Assembly (NCBI GenBank): GCA_001768235.1
Contig: MENK01000028.1
Span: 1-64,000, forward strand
Origin: Bacteroidetes bacterium GWB2_32_14
Lineage (GTDB): Bacteria > Bacteroidota > Bacteroidia > Bacteroidales > UBA12077
Length of the DNA stretch: 64,000 nucleotides
Direction of reading: 5' to 3'
Shown: positions 47,323-56,761 of the stretch, piece by piece
Numbering within the stretch: the stretch's first letter is position 1
Layout: every line of letters begins with the position of its first letter
The notes under the pieces: generated by a model
Database searches by the model: none
What the model was told of the DNA's origin: nothing
Seen by the model: only the letters and a program-made list of their open reading frames with translations
Made by a program: the position numbers and the translations under genes

Positions 47323-47916
47323 ATGAAAAACAGAGTTTACAAACCATTTGGTTTATTATTAGCAGGTGCTGTTGTAATGAGCAGCATGTTTACCAGTTGT
47401 AAGTCGAGCAAAGAAGTTTCTAATGTTAAAAACGAAACTGAAATCGAAGTATTTTGTTCAGGAGATCAATACAGAAGCGACAAAAGCAACTTCCGCGCTA
47501 ACTCAATTGGAGAAAGTTCTGACCAGGTAACTGCACGCAAAAAAGCAATGAGTAATGCAAAAGCAGATTTAGCAGGTCTAATTCAAACTGTTATTAAAGG
47601 CACAACCGACAACTATGTAAATTCAAGAGAATTTAACAACGTTGAAGAAGTTGAAGAACGATTCGAATCATTAACCCGCGAAGTTTTAAATCAACAATTG
47701 AATAACATTAAAGTTCTTTGTGAAAAACAAACCGTTACAAAAGAAGGACGTTACAAAACTTACATTGCCATTGAAATGAGCGTTGATGCTTTGGAAGAAG
47801 CTTTAAACAACAAACTTTCGAAAGATGCCCGACTAAAAGTTGATTATGATTACGAGAAATACAAAGAAACTTTCGAAAAAGAAATGGAAAAACTTGAAAA
47901 TAGTGGTGGATACTAA
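47323..47916 (+). CDS. LPP20-like lipoprotein
   Basis: 197 residues with a lipoprotein signal (VVMSSMFTSC, lipidated Cys26). The body resembles LPP20-type lipoproteins: EVFCSGDQYRSDK, ARKKAMSNAKADLAGLIQTVIKG, TKEGRYKTYIAIEM. The C-terminal tail is charged and helical (YEKYKETFEKEMEKLENSG). LPP20 proteins are surface or periplasmic and of unknown function. It ends in a perfect terminator and is flanked by intergenic regions, so it is probably monocistronic. Confidence 0.8.
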   Translation: MKNRVYKPFGLLLAGAVVMSSMFTSCKSSKEVSNVKNETEIEVFCSGDQYRSDKSNFRANSIGESSDQVTARKKAMSNAKADLAGLIQTVIKGTTDNYVNSREFNNVEEVEERFESLTREVLNQQLNNIKVLCEKQTVTKEGRYKTYIAIEMSVDALEEALNNKLSKDARLKVDYDYEKYKETFEKEMEKLENSGGY

Positions 47917-47939
47917 TATTTAATTTACTATTCATTTGA

Positions 47940-47963
47940 GGGAACCTGCAGGTTCCCTTTTTT
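47940..47963 (+). terminator. terminator of the LPP20-like gene
   Basis: GGGAACC and GGTTCCC form a 7-bp stem with loop TGCA (itself palindromic), followed by six T. Confidence 0.92.
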
Positions 47964-47981
47964 ATTATTCTGTTTTATATC

Positions 47982-48013
47982 TTTGGCTATGATAGCATAA
48001 TTGCTAATTTTGT
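47982..48013 (+). promoter_or_regulatory. promoter of prfB
   Basis: TTTG (47982-47985), a 19-base spacer and TAATTTTG (48005-48012) fit the Bacteroidota consensus. It lies 15 bases before the prfB ATG. Confidence 0.75.
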
Positions 48014-48027
48014 TAAAAAAACAAACT

Positions 48028-49117
48028 ATGATTTCTAACGAACAATATAAAGATTTAGAAAAGCGACGAGACGCGCTGAGGAGGCATCTTTGACATCGAA
48101 AATAAGCTTATCCGTATCGAAGAGGAAGAACAAAAAACCCAGGCTCCCGGTTTCTGGAATAACCCATCAGAAGCAGAAAAACAATTAAAACTTATTTCCG
48201 GAATAAAGGAATGGACAACATATTTTAAAGAAATTGAAACACAAGTAAATGAATTAAAATTGGCTATTGATTTTTATAAAGAAGGTGGTATTGATGAGTC
48301 AGAAGTTGAAAGCCAGTATAAATCGCTCATAAAACTAATTGAAAATTTAGAACTAAAAAACATGCTCCGAAACGAAGAAGATAAACTTGGAGCATATCTT
48401 CAAATAAATCCAGGGGCAGGAGGAACCGAGAGCCACGATTGGGCTGAAATGCTCATGAGAATGTATATCCGCTGGGGAGAACGTAACAACTATAAAGTTA
48501 AAGAAGTTTATTACCAGGCAGGTGATGAAGCCGGAATTAATACTGTTACCCTTGAGTTTACAGGTGATTATGCTTATGGATACTTAAAAAGCGAAAATGG
48601 TGTACACCGGTTAGTTCGGCTTTCTCCTTTCGATTCAAATAACCGGCGCCATACTTCTTTTGCATCGGTATATGTTTCGCCAGTTGTAGATGAAACCATT
48701 GAAATTATTATTAATCCTGCCGACATTGAATTTGAAACTTACCGTTCGAGTGGTGCAGGCGGACAAAATGTAAATAAAGTAGAAACAGCTGTTCGATTAA
48801 AACACCTGCCCACAGGAATTGTTATCGAGAACCAGGAAACCCGCTCCCAGTTAAATAATAAAGAAAATGCTTTGCGATTGCTAAAATCCCAGTTATATGA
48901 AATGGAGCTTCGCAAACAACAAGAAGAAAGAGCAAAAATTGAAGGGGCTAAGAAAAAAATTGAATGGGGATCGCAAATTCGTAATTACGTCCTTCATCCA
49001 TATAAATTAGCAAAAGATGTTCGTACCGGATTTGAAACGGGAAATGTTCAGGACGTTCTTGATGGAAATCTTGATGGATTCATAAAGGCTTTTTTAATGG
49101 AGTTTGCCGGAAAATAA
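48028..49117 (+). CDS. prfB: peptide chain release factor 2, programmed +1 frameshift
   Basis: Recognises UGA and UAA stop codons and releases the peptide. The gene is read in two frames. A leader of 21 codons from the ATG at 48028 meets an in-frame TGA at 48091. Before it stands AGGAGG (Shine-Dalgarno-like, 48079-48084) and the slip sequence CTT-TGA-C (48088-48094). A +1 shift at CTT joins the main frame from 48092 ([15 protein letters not shown]), giving 362 residues. This is the classic RF2 autoregulation: low RF2 favours shifting. The main frame contains [20 protein letters not shown] and the GGQ in [14 protein letters not shown]. All elements are intact. Confidence 0.96.
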
Positions 49118-49168
49118 TCATCGAATAGATACTTTCACAAAAATTAAATTTTTTAAATAATAACCCGT

Positions 49169-50815
49169 ATGAAAAATATTTGCTGTTTAATCTTAGCTTC
49201 ATTCTTCTCTTTTTTAATTCTTTCCTGCAATCCAAAGGCTGATTACAAAAATGCAGAAGAAACTATAAATGGTAACGATATTACCCGTATTGTAAAAGAA
49301 TTCGGATCAGATGCTTTTCAAGGCAGAAAACCATTTACAGCAGGTGAAGACAGTGCAGTTAACTTTTTAATTCGCGAATACAAACGAATTGGCCTTGAGC
49401 CTGCAAATAACGGAAGTTATCTGCAGGAAGTTCCAATGGTTGAAATTACAGATTTGCCTGATGACAAAATGATTATCAATGTAAATAAACAGTCTTTGGA
49501 ATTATTGTATAAAACTGATTTTGTAGCTTTTTCGAAGCAGTTGGTAAATGAAATCAATCTTGAAAATTCTGAAATAGTTTTTGCTGGATATGGAATTGTT
49601 GCTCCAGAATACAACTGGAATGATTATGAAGGTATCGATGTAAAAGGGAAAACAATTGTTGTTTTTGTAAACGACCCAAGTTTTGGAACAAATCAGGAAG
49701 ATTTCTTTAAAGGCAATGCAATGACCTATTATGGACGCTGGACTTATAAATACGAAGAAGCTGCACGACAAGGTGCAAAAGGGATTTTAATTGTACACGA
49801 AACAGAGCCTGCTGGTTATCCCTGGAGTGTTGTATTAAATGGAGCAACTATTCCAAAGTTATATCTTCAGCCAGAAGATAATTACATGTCGATGTGTGCT
49901 GTTGAAGGATGGATAACATTAGATGCTGCAAAAAAATTATTTTCACTTGCCGGATACGATCTAAATGAACTTAAAGAACAAGCAAAGAAAAAAGGTTTTA
50001 AGCCTTTTCTTTTAAATGCCCAACTTAATTTTTCAATGCATTCCGATCATCGCTTTGCAACATCTAAAAACGTGCTTGGTATTTTACCCGGAACTGATCG
50101 TGCTGATGAAATTATTGTCTATTCATCGCATTGGGATCATTTAGGTATAGGTACTACATTGAATGGGGATTCAATATATAACGGGGCAGTCGATAACGGG
50201 ACAACAACAGCATGGATGCTCGAAATAGCCGAAGCATTTACGAACTTAAAAAACAGGCCGTCGCGATCTATTCTAATTTTCTCCCCTACATCGGAAGAGC
50301 AGGGCTTATTAGGTTCGGAATATTATGCCGAACATCCGGTTTTCCCATTGAATAAAACAGTTGCAAATATTAACAACGACCTTATGCTTCCTTATGGGAG
50401 GCATAAAGATATAATGATAACCGGTTACGGGCAATCAGAACTTGATGACTATTTAAAAAAGATTGCACCTGAATATGATCGATATATTATGCCCGATCCT
50501 AACCCACATACAGGGATGTATTATCGTGCCGATCATTTTAGCTTTGCAAAGGTTGGTGTTCCTGCTTTATTTGCACGTGGGAACTGCGATAGCAGAGAAC
50601 ATGGGAAAGAATGTGCCCTGAAAATGGAGAAAGATTGGCTTACTCATTTCTACCATAAGCCGGCAGATCAATACGATTCTTCAACATGGGATTTAAGCGG
50701 AATTGTTGACGATGCTAAAATATTATTTCGCTTAGGATTCGAACTGGCAAATGATACTGTTTTTCCAAAATGGAAAGATGGTTCGGAATTTAAAGAATTA
50801 AGAAAACAGCAATAA
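49169..50815 (+). CDS. M28 family peptidase lipoprotein
   Basis: Zinc aminopeptidase-like protein of 548 residues with a lipoprotein signal (LILSC, Cys20). It has an inserted PA domain (about 130-280, GTNQEDFFKGNAMTYYGRWTYKYE). M28 metal ligands occur in YSSHWDHLG, NGAVDNGTTTAWML, SPTSEEQGLLGSEYY and NINNDLMLPYGR, with YYRADHFSFAKVGVPALF near the end. Probably a periplasmic or surface aminopeptidase for peptide scavenging. Upstream of it lies prfB, but no functional link is evident. A hairpin with AT flanks follows. Confidence 0.92.
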   Translation: MKNICCLILASFFSFLILSCNPKADYKNAEETINGNDITRIVKEFGSDAFQGRKPFTAGEDSAVNFLIREYKRIGLEPANNGSYLQEVPMVEITDLPDDKMIINVNKQSLELLYKTDFVAFSKQLVNEINLENSEIVFAGYGIVAPEYNWNDYEGIDVKGKTIVVFVNDPSFGTNQEDFFKGNAMTYYGRWTYKYEEAARQGAKGILIVHETEPAGYPWSVVLNGATIPKLYLQPEDNYMSMCAVEGWITLDAAKKLFSLAGYDLNELKEQAKKKGFKPFLLNAQLNFSMHSDHRFATSKNVLGILPGTDRADEIIVYSSHWDHLGIGTTLNGDSIYNGAVDNGTTTAWMLEIAEAFTNLKNRPSRSILIFSPTSEEQGLLGSEYYAEHPVFPLNKTVANINNDLMLPYGRHKDIMITGYGQSELDDYLKKIAPEYDRYIMPDPNPHTGMYYRADHFSFAKVGVPALFARGNCDSREHGKECALKMEKDWLTHFYHKPADQYDSSTWDLSGIVDDAKILFRLGFELANDTVFPKWKDGSEFKELRKQQ

Positions 50816-50850
50816 GTATGTATTTTTATGCAAATAATATTGGCTAAAAC

Positions 50851-50881
50851 AAAAACGAACGATATTAATCCGTTCGTTTTT
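50851..50881. terminator. terminator after the M28 gene
   Basis: AAAAACGAACG and CGTTCGTTTTT form an 11-bp stem with a 9-base loop. It sits between the M28 gene and the minus-strand tRNA-Ala and can serve both directions. Confidence 0.82.
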
Positions 50882-50902
50882 GTTGATTATATTAAAGTCC
50901 CG

Positions 50903-50976
50903 TGGAGCATAACGGAATCGAACCGTCGACCTCTTGACTGCCAGTCAAACGCTCTAGCCAACTGAGCTAATGCCCC
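50903..50976 (-). tRNA. tRNA-Ala (anticodon GGC)
   Basis: On the minus strand GGGGCAT pairs with ATGCTCC in the acceptor stem (one G-T pair). The D arm is GCTCAGTTGGCTAGAGC. The anticodon arm is TTTGA-CTGGCAG-TCAAG with anticodon GGC, and the T arm is GACGG-TTCGATT-CCGTT. CCA is not encoded. The length is 74 bases. Confidence 0.92.
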
Positions 50977-51000
50977 GAGTAAATCTTATTTTTAAAAACA

Positions 51001-51053
51001 CCAGCCAAACACTATGGCCAAACGGATTCTACCAACAAGCAGGTAATACCCCG
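51001..51053 (-). pseudogene. decayed 5' half of a tRNA-Ala-like gene
   Basis: On the minus strand this stretch repeats the 5' flank and first half of the adjacent tRNA-Ala. The shared flank is AAGATTTA, then CGGGG-ATTA-C, and GTTTG-CTGG at the anticodon-arm end. The middle is diverged and carries insertions, and there is no T arm. It lies directly upstream of the intact tRNA, behind a -7-like GTATTTTCGC, and looks like a broken tandem duplicate. Confidence 0.6.
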
Positions 51054-51245
51054 TTTAAATCTTTGCGAAAATACATTTTTTTTATTAAAATCAGAATTTA
51101 TTTTTAACCCGGGTTTTAAAATAATACAATAAATATCACGTTTTATAAATTAAAGAGATTAATTACTGTCATACTAAAACATACCCGATTAAAAAACATA
51201 AAAATAAATTGAGTATAAATAATTCAAAAAAACTTTAAAAAAAGT

Positions 51246-51278
51246 TTTGAAAAACAGTTTAATATTGATTATTTTTAG
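51246..51278 (+). promoter_or_regulatory. promoter of the TonB gene
   Basis: TTTG (51246-51249), a 20-base spacer and TATTTTTAG (51270-51278), one mismatch from TAnnTTTGC at the variable end. It ends 20 bases before the ATG. Confidence 0.55.
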
Positions 51279-51298
51279 GCACTCAAAAAACAAACTAT

Positions 51299-51982
51299 AT
51301 GGAAGTTAAAAAAACAGATAAGGCAAATTTGGAGAAATCAAGAGGTGTTTTTCTTCAAATAGGTTATGTAGTAGCCCTTGGTGCTGTATTACTTGCTTTT
51401 GAATGGACATCAAAACCTGCAGATTTAGGTGATCTGGGTAAGCTTGATAACATGGACCTTGAGGAAGAAATAATTCCTATTACACGACAATTAAATGAAC
51501 CCCCTCCACCCCCTCCACCAGTTCAAAATACAGAGGTAATCAACATTGTTCAGGATAATGTCGAGATTAATGATGAATTAATACTTGACGATACCGAATC
51601 TGACGAGGCAACTCAAGTTGAAATCGTTGAGTTTGCAGAAGAAGAAGAAACTGTTGAAGAACAAGAAATATTCTTGGTGGTAGAGGATATGCCAACATTT
51701 CAGGGTCAAAACAAAGATGCTTTTCGTATTTACATTCAGCAGAACCTGAAATATCCGGTTATTGCACAAGAGAATGGTATCAGCGGAAGAGTTTTCGTAT
51801 CTTTTGTTGTTGACAGAGATGGTTCTATTTCTAATGTTCAGGTTGTACGTGGTGTTGACCCTGCTCTTGATAAAGAAGCTGTTCGGGTTATTAAATCATC
51901 CCCAAAATGGGAACCTGGAAAACAAAGAGGACGCGCAGTTAGAGTATCATTTACATTCCCTATCGTATTCCAGCTACAATAA
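51299..51982 (+). CDS. energy transducer TonB family protein
   Basis: Transmits proton-motive force to outer-membrane TonB-dependent receptors. 227 residues: one N-terminal transmembrane helix (VFLQIGYVVALGAVLLAFEW), a Pro stretch (PPPPPPPV), and an acidic Glu/Asp-rich spacer (about 85-135). The C-terminal TonB domain (about 140-227) has ISGRVFVSFVVDRDGSISNVQVVRG and KEAVRVIKSSPKWEPGKQRG. A short, acidic spacer replaces the usual long Pro-Lys region. ExbB and ExbD are not in the window, and it is convergent with ruvC. Confidence 0.93.
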   Translation: MEVKKTDKANLEKSRGVFLQIGYVVALGAVLLAFEWTSKPADLGDLGKLDNMDLEEEIIPITRQLNEPPPPPPPVQNTEVINIVQDNVEINDELILDDTESDEATQVEIVEFAEEEETVEEQEIFLVVEDMPTFQGQNKDAFRIYIQQNLKYPVIAQENGISGRVFVSFVVDRDGSISNVQVVRGVDPALDKEAVRVIKSSPKWEPGKQRGRAVRVSFTFPIVFQLQ

Positions 51983-52002
51983 ATTTACAGCAAAGAAAGA
52001 AT

Positions 52003-52038
52003 AAAAAAATAACCGATTTTTCAATCGGTTATTTTTTT
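52003..52038. terminator. shared terminator of tonB and ruvC
   Basis: A 16-bp perfect stem from seven A plus TAACCGATT, with loop TTTC, and seven T at the other end. It covers the stop codon of the minus-strand ruvC and is bidirectional. Confidence 0.9.
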
Positions 52039-52604
52039 ATTCTTCCAGGATTTTGATTCATAAAATCTTTCCAGCTTTTAAATTCATTTTTACCCACAGG
52101 AGAATTTGTTTGATAAAAATGACACAAGGCTGCGGCGAGGCCATCTGTAGCATCTAAATCGGATGGCAGCTCCTTAATTTTAAGCAAACTTTTAAGTAAT
52201 AAAGCAACCTGTTCTTTTGAAGCATTCCCCCTTCCTGTTATCGACATTTTAATTTTACGCGGTGCATACTCGAATATCGGGAGCGAGCGTGAAAGAGCAG
52301 CTGATATTGCCACCCCCTGGGCCCTGCCTAACTTTAACATGGACTGAACATTCTTGCCGAAAAAAGGAGCTTCAATAGCCAGTTCATCAGGATGGTATTG
52401 ATCAATCAGGCCTGTAACACGTTCGAAAATATGTTTCAACTTAATATAGTGATCGTCGAATTTACGAAGTTCAATAACACCAAGAACAATAAGTGAAACA
52501 TTATTTCCCCGGGCATGAATCAACCCATATCCCATAATCGTTGTACCCGGGTCAATCCCTAAAATGATTCTTTCAACCGGTTTATCAGAATGCGTTAAGC
52601 TCAT
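52029..52604 (-). CDS. ruvC: Holliday junction resolvase RuvC
   Basis: Endonuclease that cuts Holliday junctions within the RuvABC resolvasome. The catalytic acids are in [13 protein letters not shown] (first Asp), [11 protein letters not shown] (Glu), and [13 protein letters not shown] (late Asp), with [15 protein letters not shown] as the DNA-binding helix. The 191 residues match. The ATG at 52604 lies 20 bases inside the end of the upstream S41 gene, so translation is coupled. It is the last gene of the minus-strand unit. Confidence 0.95.
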   Translation of the reverse strand: MSLTHSDKPVERIILGIDPGTTIMGYGLIHARGNNVSLIVLGVIELRKFDDHYIKLKHIFERVTGLIDQYHPDELAIEAPFFGKNVQSMLKLGRAQGVAISAALSRSLPIFEYAPRKIKMSITGRGNASKEQVALLLKSLLKIKELPSDLDATDGLAAALCHFYQTNSPVGKNEFKSWKDFMNQNPGRIKK

Positions 52605-53865
52605 CTTTTAATGTTCTTATTTCCCTTACAGGCTGCCTTTTAATTGTTGATTTCGATTTTTTACTTGAAAAACTGCCATACCTGATATGGTATAAGGCTT
52701 CTGCTAAAGAACTCTCATCGGGATCACCAAAATCGCGGGTTAAATCATCATCGGCATAAGCATTGGCTTCCAGTCCGTCGTAATATTCACCGTATCCGGC
52801 ACTATTAATTATTTTAAAGGTTATCGGAACATACACATAATCTGAAAGATTACTTTCAAAAGAATACATACCCACGGGTTTTCCATAAGTATCATCACCA
52901 ACGATAAAAATATCAAGATATGGATCTAAGCCATTTATTATTGCCTCGCTTGCAGATGCTGACCCTTTTGTAGTTATGAAATATACTTTTTCGAATCGAA
53001 GTGAATTGCTGTTTAATTCAAAATTATAACTGTAATTCTCTGAAGTTAAATCGTTGTTGTGTATGTATGTTAAAAACAACTGGTTATTCAACCTGTCGGG
53101 AATTATCAGCGATGCCAGGTGTTCAACCACACTCATAAGTCCTCCTCCATTGTATCTTAAATCTATTACCAAGTCGGTTATATTTTGAGCCTGGAAATAA
53201 CTAAAAGCACTTGTAAGCTCATCAATCGACGGATTAATAAAACTTTCAAATACAAGATAGCCGACTTTCTTTGTATCAACAGAAATAACACTTTTATGAA
53301 GAACGGTATTCATTGTAATCAGCTCTTTGCTAAAAGACTGGGTTACTATTTCACCTGCCAGTGACTCAAATTCAAAATTATTGGTTATGCCAATATCAGA
53401 AGAACCAAGCAAACTGCTTATGTTGGAATTTATATCAACAGGTGTACCATTTATTTTATTTACAATCCAGCCTCTTGTTATACCTGCATTGTAAAAACTT
53501 GATGTTTGAAACACATACGAAATTCTCATTTTATTATTCGAATCAAAGGCATAACTAAATCCATGTCCTACATACGTCCCTTCATCATAAAACTGGCTTT
53601 GTTCAGCTTTTGTACTAATATAACTCCACTTATCCCGGGGTGTATATCGAAGAGCTTCGAGCAGGTCCTGCGGATTTGAATAATCACCTGCATCAACATT
53701 TGGGAAAGAATCATTCCATAAATAATAGTGATCCATTATATTATGGAGTTCTCCTACAGGACTGTCGGCAACAGGGAAAATCTTTTGTTTTTCGCACGAA
53801 TTGAATATTCCAATTGATGATACCAGGATCATCAAAATCAAAAAATTAATTTTATATGTTTTCAT
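52585..53865 (-). CDS. S41 family peptidase lipoprotein
   Basis: Carboxy-terminal processing protease-like enzyme of 426 residues. The signal ends at a lipobox (SIGIFNSC, Cys24). A PDZ-like region (about 100-180, [20 protein letters not shown]) is followed by the peptidase core with [21 protein letters not shown]. The catalytic Ser lies in [17 protein letters not shown], with the Lys in [13 protein letters not shown]. All are intact. It starts 2 bases from the EamA stop. It overlaps ruvC by 20 bases. The function is unknown; the outer-membrane lipid anchor suggests periplasmic proteolysis. Confidence 0.9.
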   Translation of the reverse strand: MKTYKINFLILMILVSSIGIFNSCEKQKIFPVADSPVGELHNIMDHYYLWNDSFPNVDAGDYSNPQDLLEALRYTPRDKWSYISTKAEQSQFYDEGTYVGHGFSYAFDSNNKMRISYVFQTSSFYNAGITRGWIVNKINGTPVDINSNISSLLGSSDIGITNNFEFESLAGEIVTQSFSKELITMNTVLHKSVISVDTKKVGYLVFESFINPSIDELTSAFSYFQAQNITDLVIDLRYNGGGLMSVVEHLASLIIPDRLNNQLFLTYIHNNDLTSENYSYNFELNSNSLRFEKVYFITTKGSASASEAIINGLDPYLDIFIVGDDTYGKPVGMYSFESNLSDYVYVPITFKIINSAGYGEYYDGLEANAYADDDLTRDFGDPDESSLAEALYHIRYGSFSSKKSKSTIKRQPVREIRTLKDELNAF

Positions 53866-53867
53866 TC

Positions 53868-54746
53868 TTAATTATTTTTTCTGTTTTGAATAATTATTCC
53901 TATGATTATTAGAATCAGCCCAAATATAGTTGTAAAATATATTCTTTCGTGCAAAATTAAATGAATAAAAAGCAATGAAAAAAAGGGAGTAAGATAAACC
54001 AGGTTCCCTATTTTATCTGTTCTTCCTGCTAACTGCAATGCTTTTAGCCACAGAACAAAAGTTATGCCCATTTCGAAAAATCCTATATAAATTGAAGCAA
54101 AAATTCCACTTTTAGTAAAACTGTCAAAGGCATTCTTGTAGATAGACAGGAACGATATGAATATAAAAGCGAATACAAAGTTCAGAAAAAGTTTGATTAC
54201 CTCGTCACGTTTATCTTTAATATTAAATAACCAGAAAAGCGACCAAACAATTGAACTTCCCAATGCAAGAAGAACGCCTAAAGGATTTGAAAGTTTAAAA
54301 TTAAACAAATCTCCCTCAGATGATATTATGAAAACACCGGCAAAGCTAATGATAAGGGCTAAAAAGCTTTTAAATTTGAGCGTTTGTTTAAGTAGTGGTA
54401 TTGATAACAGAACCAGTGTAATAGGCCAGATAAAATTTAAAGGTTGTGCTATTTGAGCCGGGAGTAATGAATATGCTTTAAATAAAACAGTATAATATAA
54501 AAAGGGATTTAAAAAACCTACAAACGCCGAATTTAAATAATCTTTAAGAGTTTGTTTTTTCAGGTACTGTAATTTATCCTGGTATGCAAGTATAACAAGC
54601 AAAATTAATACTGCAGTAAGAATAGAGAAAAAAAGTAATTGAATATAGTTCGTATATTTTAATCCGATTTTAAAAGCCGATGCAGAAGTTCCCCAGAAGA
54701 GAATTGTTAATCCTGCAAAAAAAATAGATTTCTTCTGGTCTTTCAT
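53868..54746 (-). CDS. EamA/DMT family transporter
   Basis: Inner-membrane permease of the drug/metabolite transporter superfamily with ten transmembrane helices and two EamA repeats. Motifs: GLTILFWGTSASAFKIGLKY at the start, LPAQIAQPLNFIWPI at the end of repeat 1, and LVYLTPFFSLLFIHLILHERI near the end of repeat 2. The 292 residues match. The substrate is unknown. It belongs to a minus-strand unit with an upstream lipoprotein and downstream S41 and ruvC genes, all within 5 bases or overlapping. Confidence 0.9.
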   Translation of the reverse strand: MKDQKKSIFFAGLTILFWGTSASAFKIGLKYTNYIQLLFFSILTAVLILLVILAYQDKLQYLKKQTLKDYLNSAFVGFLNPFLYYTVLFKAYSLLPAQIAQPLNFIWPITLVLLSIPLLKQTLKFKSFLALIISFAGVFIISSEGDLFNFKLSNPLGVLLALGSSIVWSLFWLFNIKDKRDEVIKLFLNFVFAFIFISFLSIYKNAFDSFTKSGIFASIYIGFFEMGITFVLWLKALQLAGRTDKIGNLVYLTPFFSLLFIHLILHERIYFTTIFGLILIIIGIIIQNRKNN

Positions 54747-54751
54747 CCGGT

Positions 54752-55270
54752 TTAATTTTTATGAGAAGCAAGAATAAAAGTATCACCTAAAAATTTATAT
54801 ATCTCATCAATGGATTCATTCATTAAAACAATACTTGAGTCTGTCCGTGTTTTTAAAAGTTTAAGAATTTCCTTTTCATTGTTTATTTCATCTTTCATCG
54901 ACGGGGTTAACTCACCCGTTTCAATAATTTCTTCTTTTAGTGAAACAAGAATGTCACGGGTAAATAATATTTCTTTATGTGAGTACTGGTAAATATTTTT
55001 AATTCGTTTTGTGCTTTCATTTAATAAATTATAAAAGAATATTGAATCCTTAATATTTATACGGCCTTGTGAAATAGTATTTTTTAATTCTTTCCCGGAA
55101 ATAGCGTAAATACTATCAAGAAACTGAATATTGTACTTAGTAACAGACTTCATTAAACTGTCTGTTTTTGAAATAAGCCTGTCAATTTCTTTGGTGTCAA
55201 CCCTTTCAGGGGAACAAGATATACTCATTAAAAATAAAAAACTAAATAAAAACATCCCGAATAATCTCAT
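54752..55270 (-). CDS. small helical lipoprotein, unknown function
   Basis: 172 residues. The lipoprotein signal ends LMSISC (Cys19). The remainder is predominantly helical and charged (SLKEEIIETGELTPSMKDEINNEKEIL), probably a coiled-coil rod. No domain was recognised. It is the first gene of the lipoprotein-EamA-S41-ruvC unit, 5 bases before EamA. A periplasmic or outer-membrane structural role is possible. Confidence 0.7.
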   Translation of the reverse strand: MRLFGMFLFSFLFLMSISCSPERVDTKEIDRLISKTDSLMKSVTKYNIQFLDSIYAISGKELKNTISQGRINIKDSIFFYNLLNESTKRIKNIYQYSHKEILFTRDILVSLKEEIIETGELTPSMKDEINNEKEILKLLKTRTDSSIVLMNESIDEIYKFLGDTFILASHKN

Positions 55271-55328
55271 AGCAATTTTTTATACCCGAATAATACGAAT
55301 TAATTTCTGATTTTAAAAAACATGAAAA

Positions 55329-55355
55329 CAAAAAAGAGTGTTTGCTTAACACTCT
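55329..55355 (-). terminator. terminator of serS
   Basis: AGAGTGTT and AACACTCT form an 8-bp stem with loop TGCTT. A plus-strand A run at 55329-55335 gives the U run on the minus strand. Confidence 0.82.
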
Positions 55356-55380
55356 CCTTTCATATCAATTCAGTTTTTAT

Positions 55381-56655
55381 TTAGTCTATTCTATCGAACC
55401 CTGTAAATTTCCTAAGTACTTCAGGTATAATTATTCCCTGGTTTGTTTGATTGTTCTCCAGAAGAGCAGCAACAATACGAGGTAAAGCCAGAGCACTTCC
55501 GTTTAACGTGTGAACCAAGGTTGTTTTCTTATCATTTTCATCTTTATACCTAAGCTTTAACCGATTTGCCTGGTATGATTCAAAATTAGAAACAGAGCTT
55601 ACTTCAAGCCATTTATCCTGTGCTGCTGAATATACTTCGAAATCATATGTCAGGGCAGATGTAAAACTCATATCCCCGCCACATAATTGTAAAATACGGT
55701 ACGGGAGGTTTAAGGATTTAACAAGGTTTTCAACATGGTTTACCATTTCTTCAAGAGCCTGGTATGATTTCTCGGGATGTTGAATCTGAACGATTTCTAC
55801 TTTATCAAACTGATGCAAGCGGTTTAATCCGCGAACATCTTTTCCATACGATCCTGCTTCGCGTCTGAAACATGGTGTATAAGCGGTCATTTTAACCGGA
55901 AAATCGTTTACTGATAAAATAACATCCCTGTAAATATTGGTAACAGGAACTTCTGCTGTTGGAATAAGATACAAGTTATCAATTCCCACGTGATACATCT
56001 GGCCTTCCTTATCGGGTAATTGACCGGTTCCAAAACCGGAATCTTCGTTAACTAAAATTGGAGGTAAATATTCGGTATAACCTGCAAGTATGGCTTCTTC
56101 AAGAAAGAAATTGATTAATGCCCGTTGTAATTTCGCACCTTTTCCCTTATAAACAGGAAAACCGCTTCCGGTAAGTTTATTTCCAAGTTCAAAATCAATA
56201 ATATCGTATTTTTTTGCCAAATCCCAGTGTGCTAAAGCATTTTCAGGTAATTGTGGAATACTTCCTCCCGAGCGGATTTCTTTATTATCATCGGCTCCTT
56301 TTCCTGCAGGAACAGATTTGTGAGGAAGGTTTGGTAATTGAACTAAGATGCTATTGAGTTGTTTTTCAATTGAAGCAAGCTCATCACCTTGAATTTTTAC
56401 AGTATTCTTTATTTCAGCATTTTTATTTTTTAACTCATTTGCTTCTGTTTGCTTTCCATTCTTAAACAATTCACCAATTTCTTTAGCCAGCTTATTTAAT
56501 TCAGCCTGATTTGAATCCATGCTGTTCTGGGTTGATCTTCTTTTCTGATCAAGCTCTAAAATTTGGTTAATCAGGTTTTCGGCTTTAAAATTTTTAACAG
56601 CCAACCGTTCAATTACATATTCTTTATTCTCCTGTAATACTTTAAGTGTAAGCAT
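55381..56655 (-). CDS. serS: seryl-tRNA synthetase
   Basis: Charges tRNA-Ser and tRNA-Sec with serine. The N-terminal long antiparallel coiled coil (about 1-110, which grips the tRNA variable arm) is rich in Lys and Glu. The class II core has motif 2 in TPCFRREAGSYGKDVRGLNRLHQF and motif 3 in LNGSALALPRIVAALLENNQ. The 424 residues are normal. It is downstream of rpmA, separated by a terminator, and has its own terminator behind it. Confidence 0.97.
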   Translation of the reverse strand: MLTLKVLQENKEYVIERLAVKNFKAENLINQILELDQKRRSTQNSMDSNQAELNKLAKEIGELFKNGKQTEANELKNKNAEIKNTVKIQGDELASIEKQLNSILVQLPNLPHKSVPAGKGADDNKEIRSGGSIPQLPENALAHWDLAKKYDIIDFELGNKLTGSGFPVYKGKGAKLQRALINFFLEEAILAGYTEYLPPILVNEDSGFGTGQLPDKEGQMYHVGIDNLYLIPTAEVPVTNIYRDVILSVNDFPVKMTAYTPCFRREAGSYGKDVRGLNRLHQFDKVEIVQIQHPEKSYQALEEMVNHVENLVKSLNLPYRILQLCGGDMSFTSALTYDFEVYSAAQDKWLEVSSVSNFESYQANRLKLRYKDENDKKTTLVHTLNGSALALPRIVAALLENNQTNQGIIIPEVLRKFTGFDRID

Positions 56656-56698
56656 AATACCGCGATAGTTAAAAAGACGAAAAATAATAAAATAAAAA

Positions 56699-56740
56699 AT
56701 CTCCTGTGATTTTACTTAGAACAAAGCAAAAACAGGAGAT
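56699..56740 (-). terminator. terminator of rpmA
   Basis: ATCTCCTGT and ACAGGAGAT form a 9-bp stem with a loop of about 24 bases between rpmA and serS; the A run left of it gives the minus-strand U run. The loop is long, so efficiency may be modest. Confidence 0.65.
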
Positions 56741-56761
56741 AAAAAAAACTTTTAAATTCGT

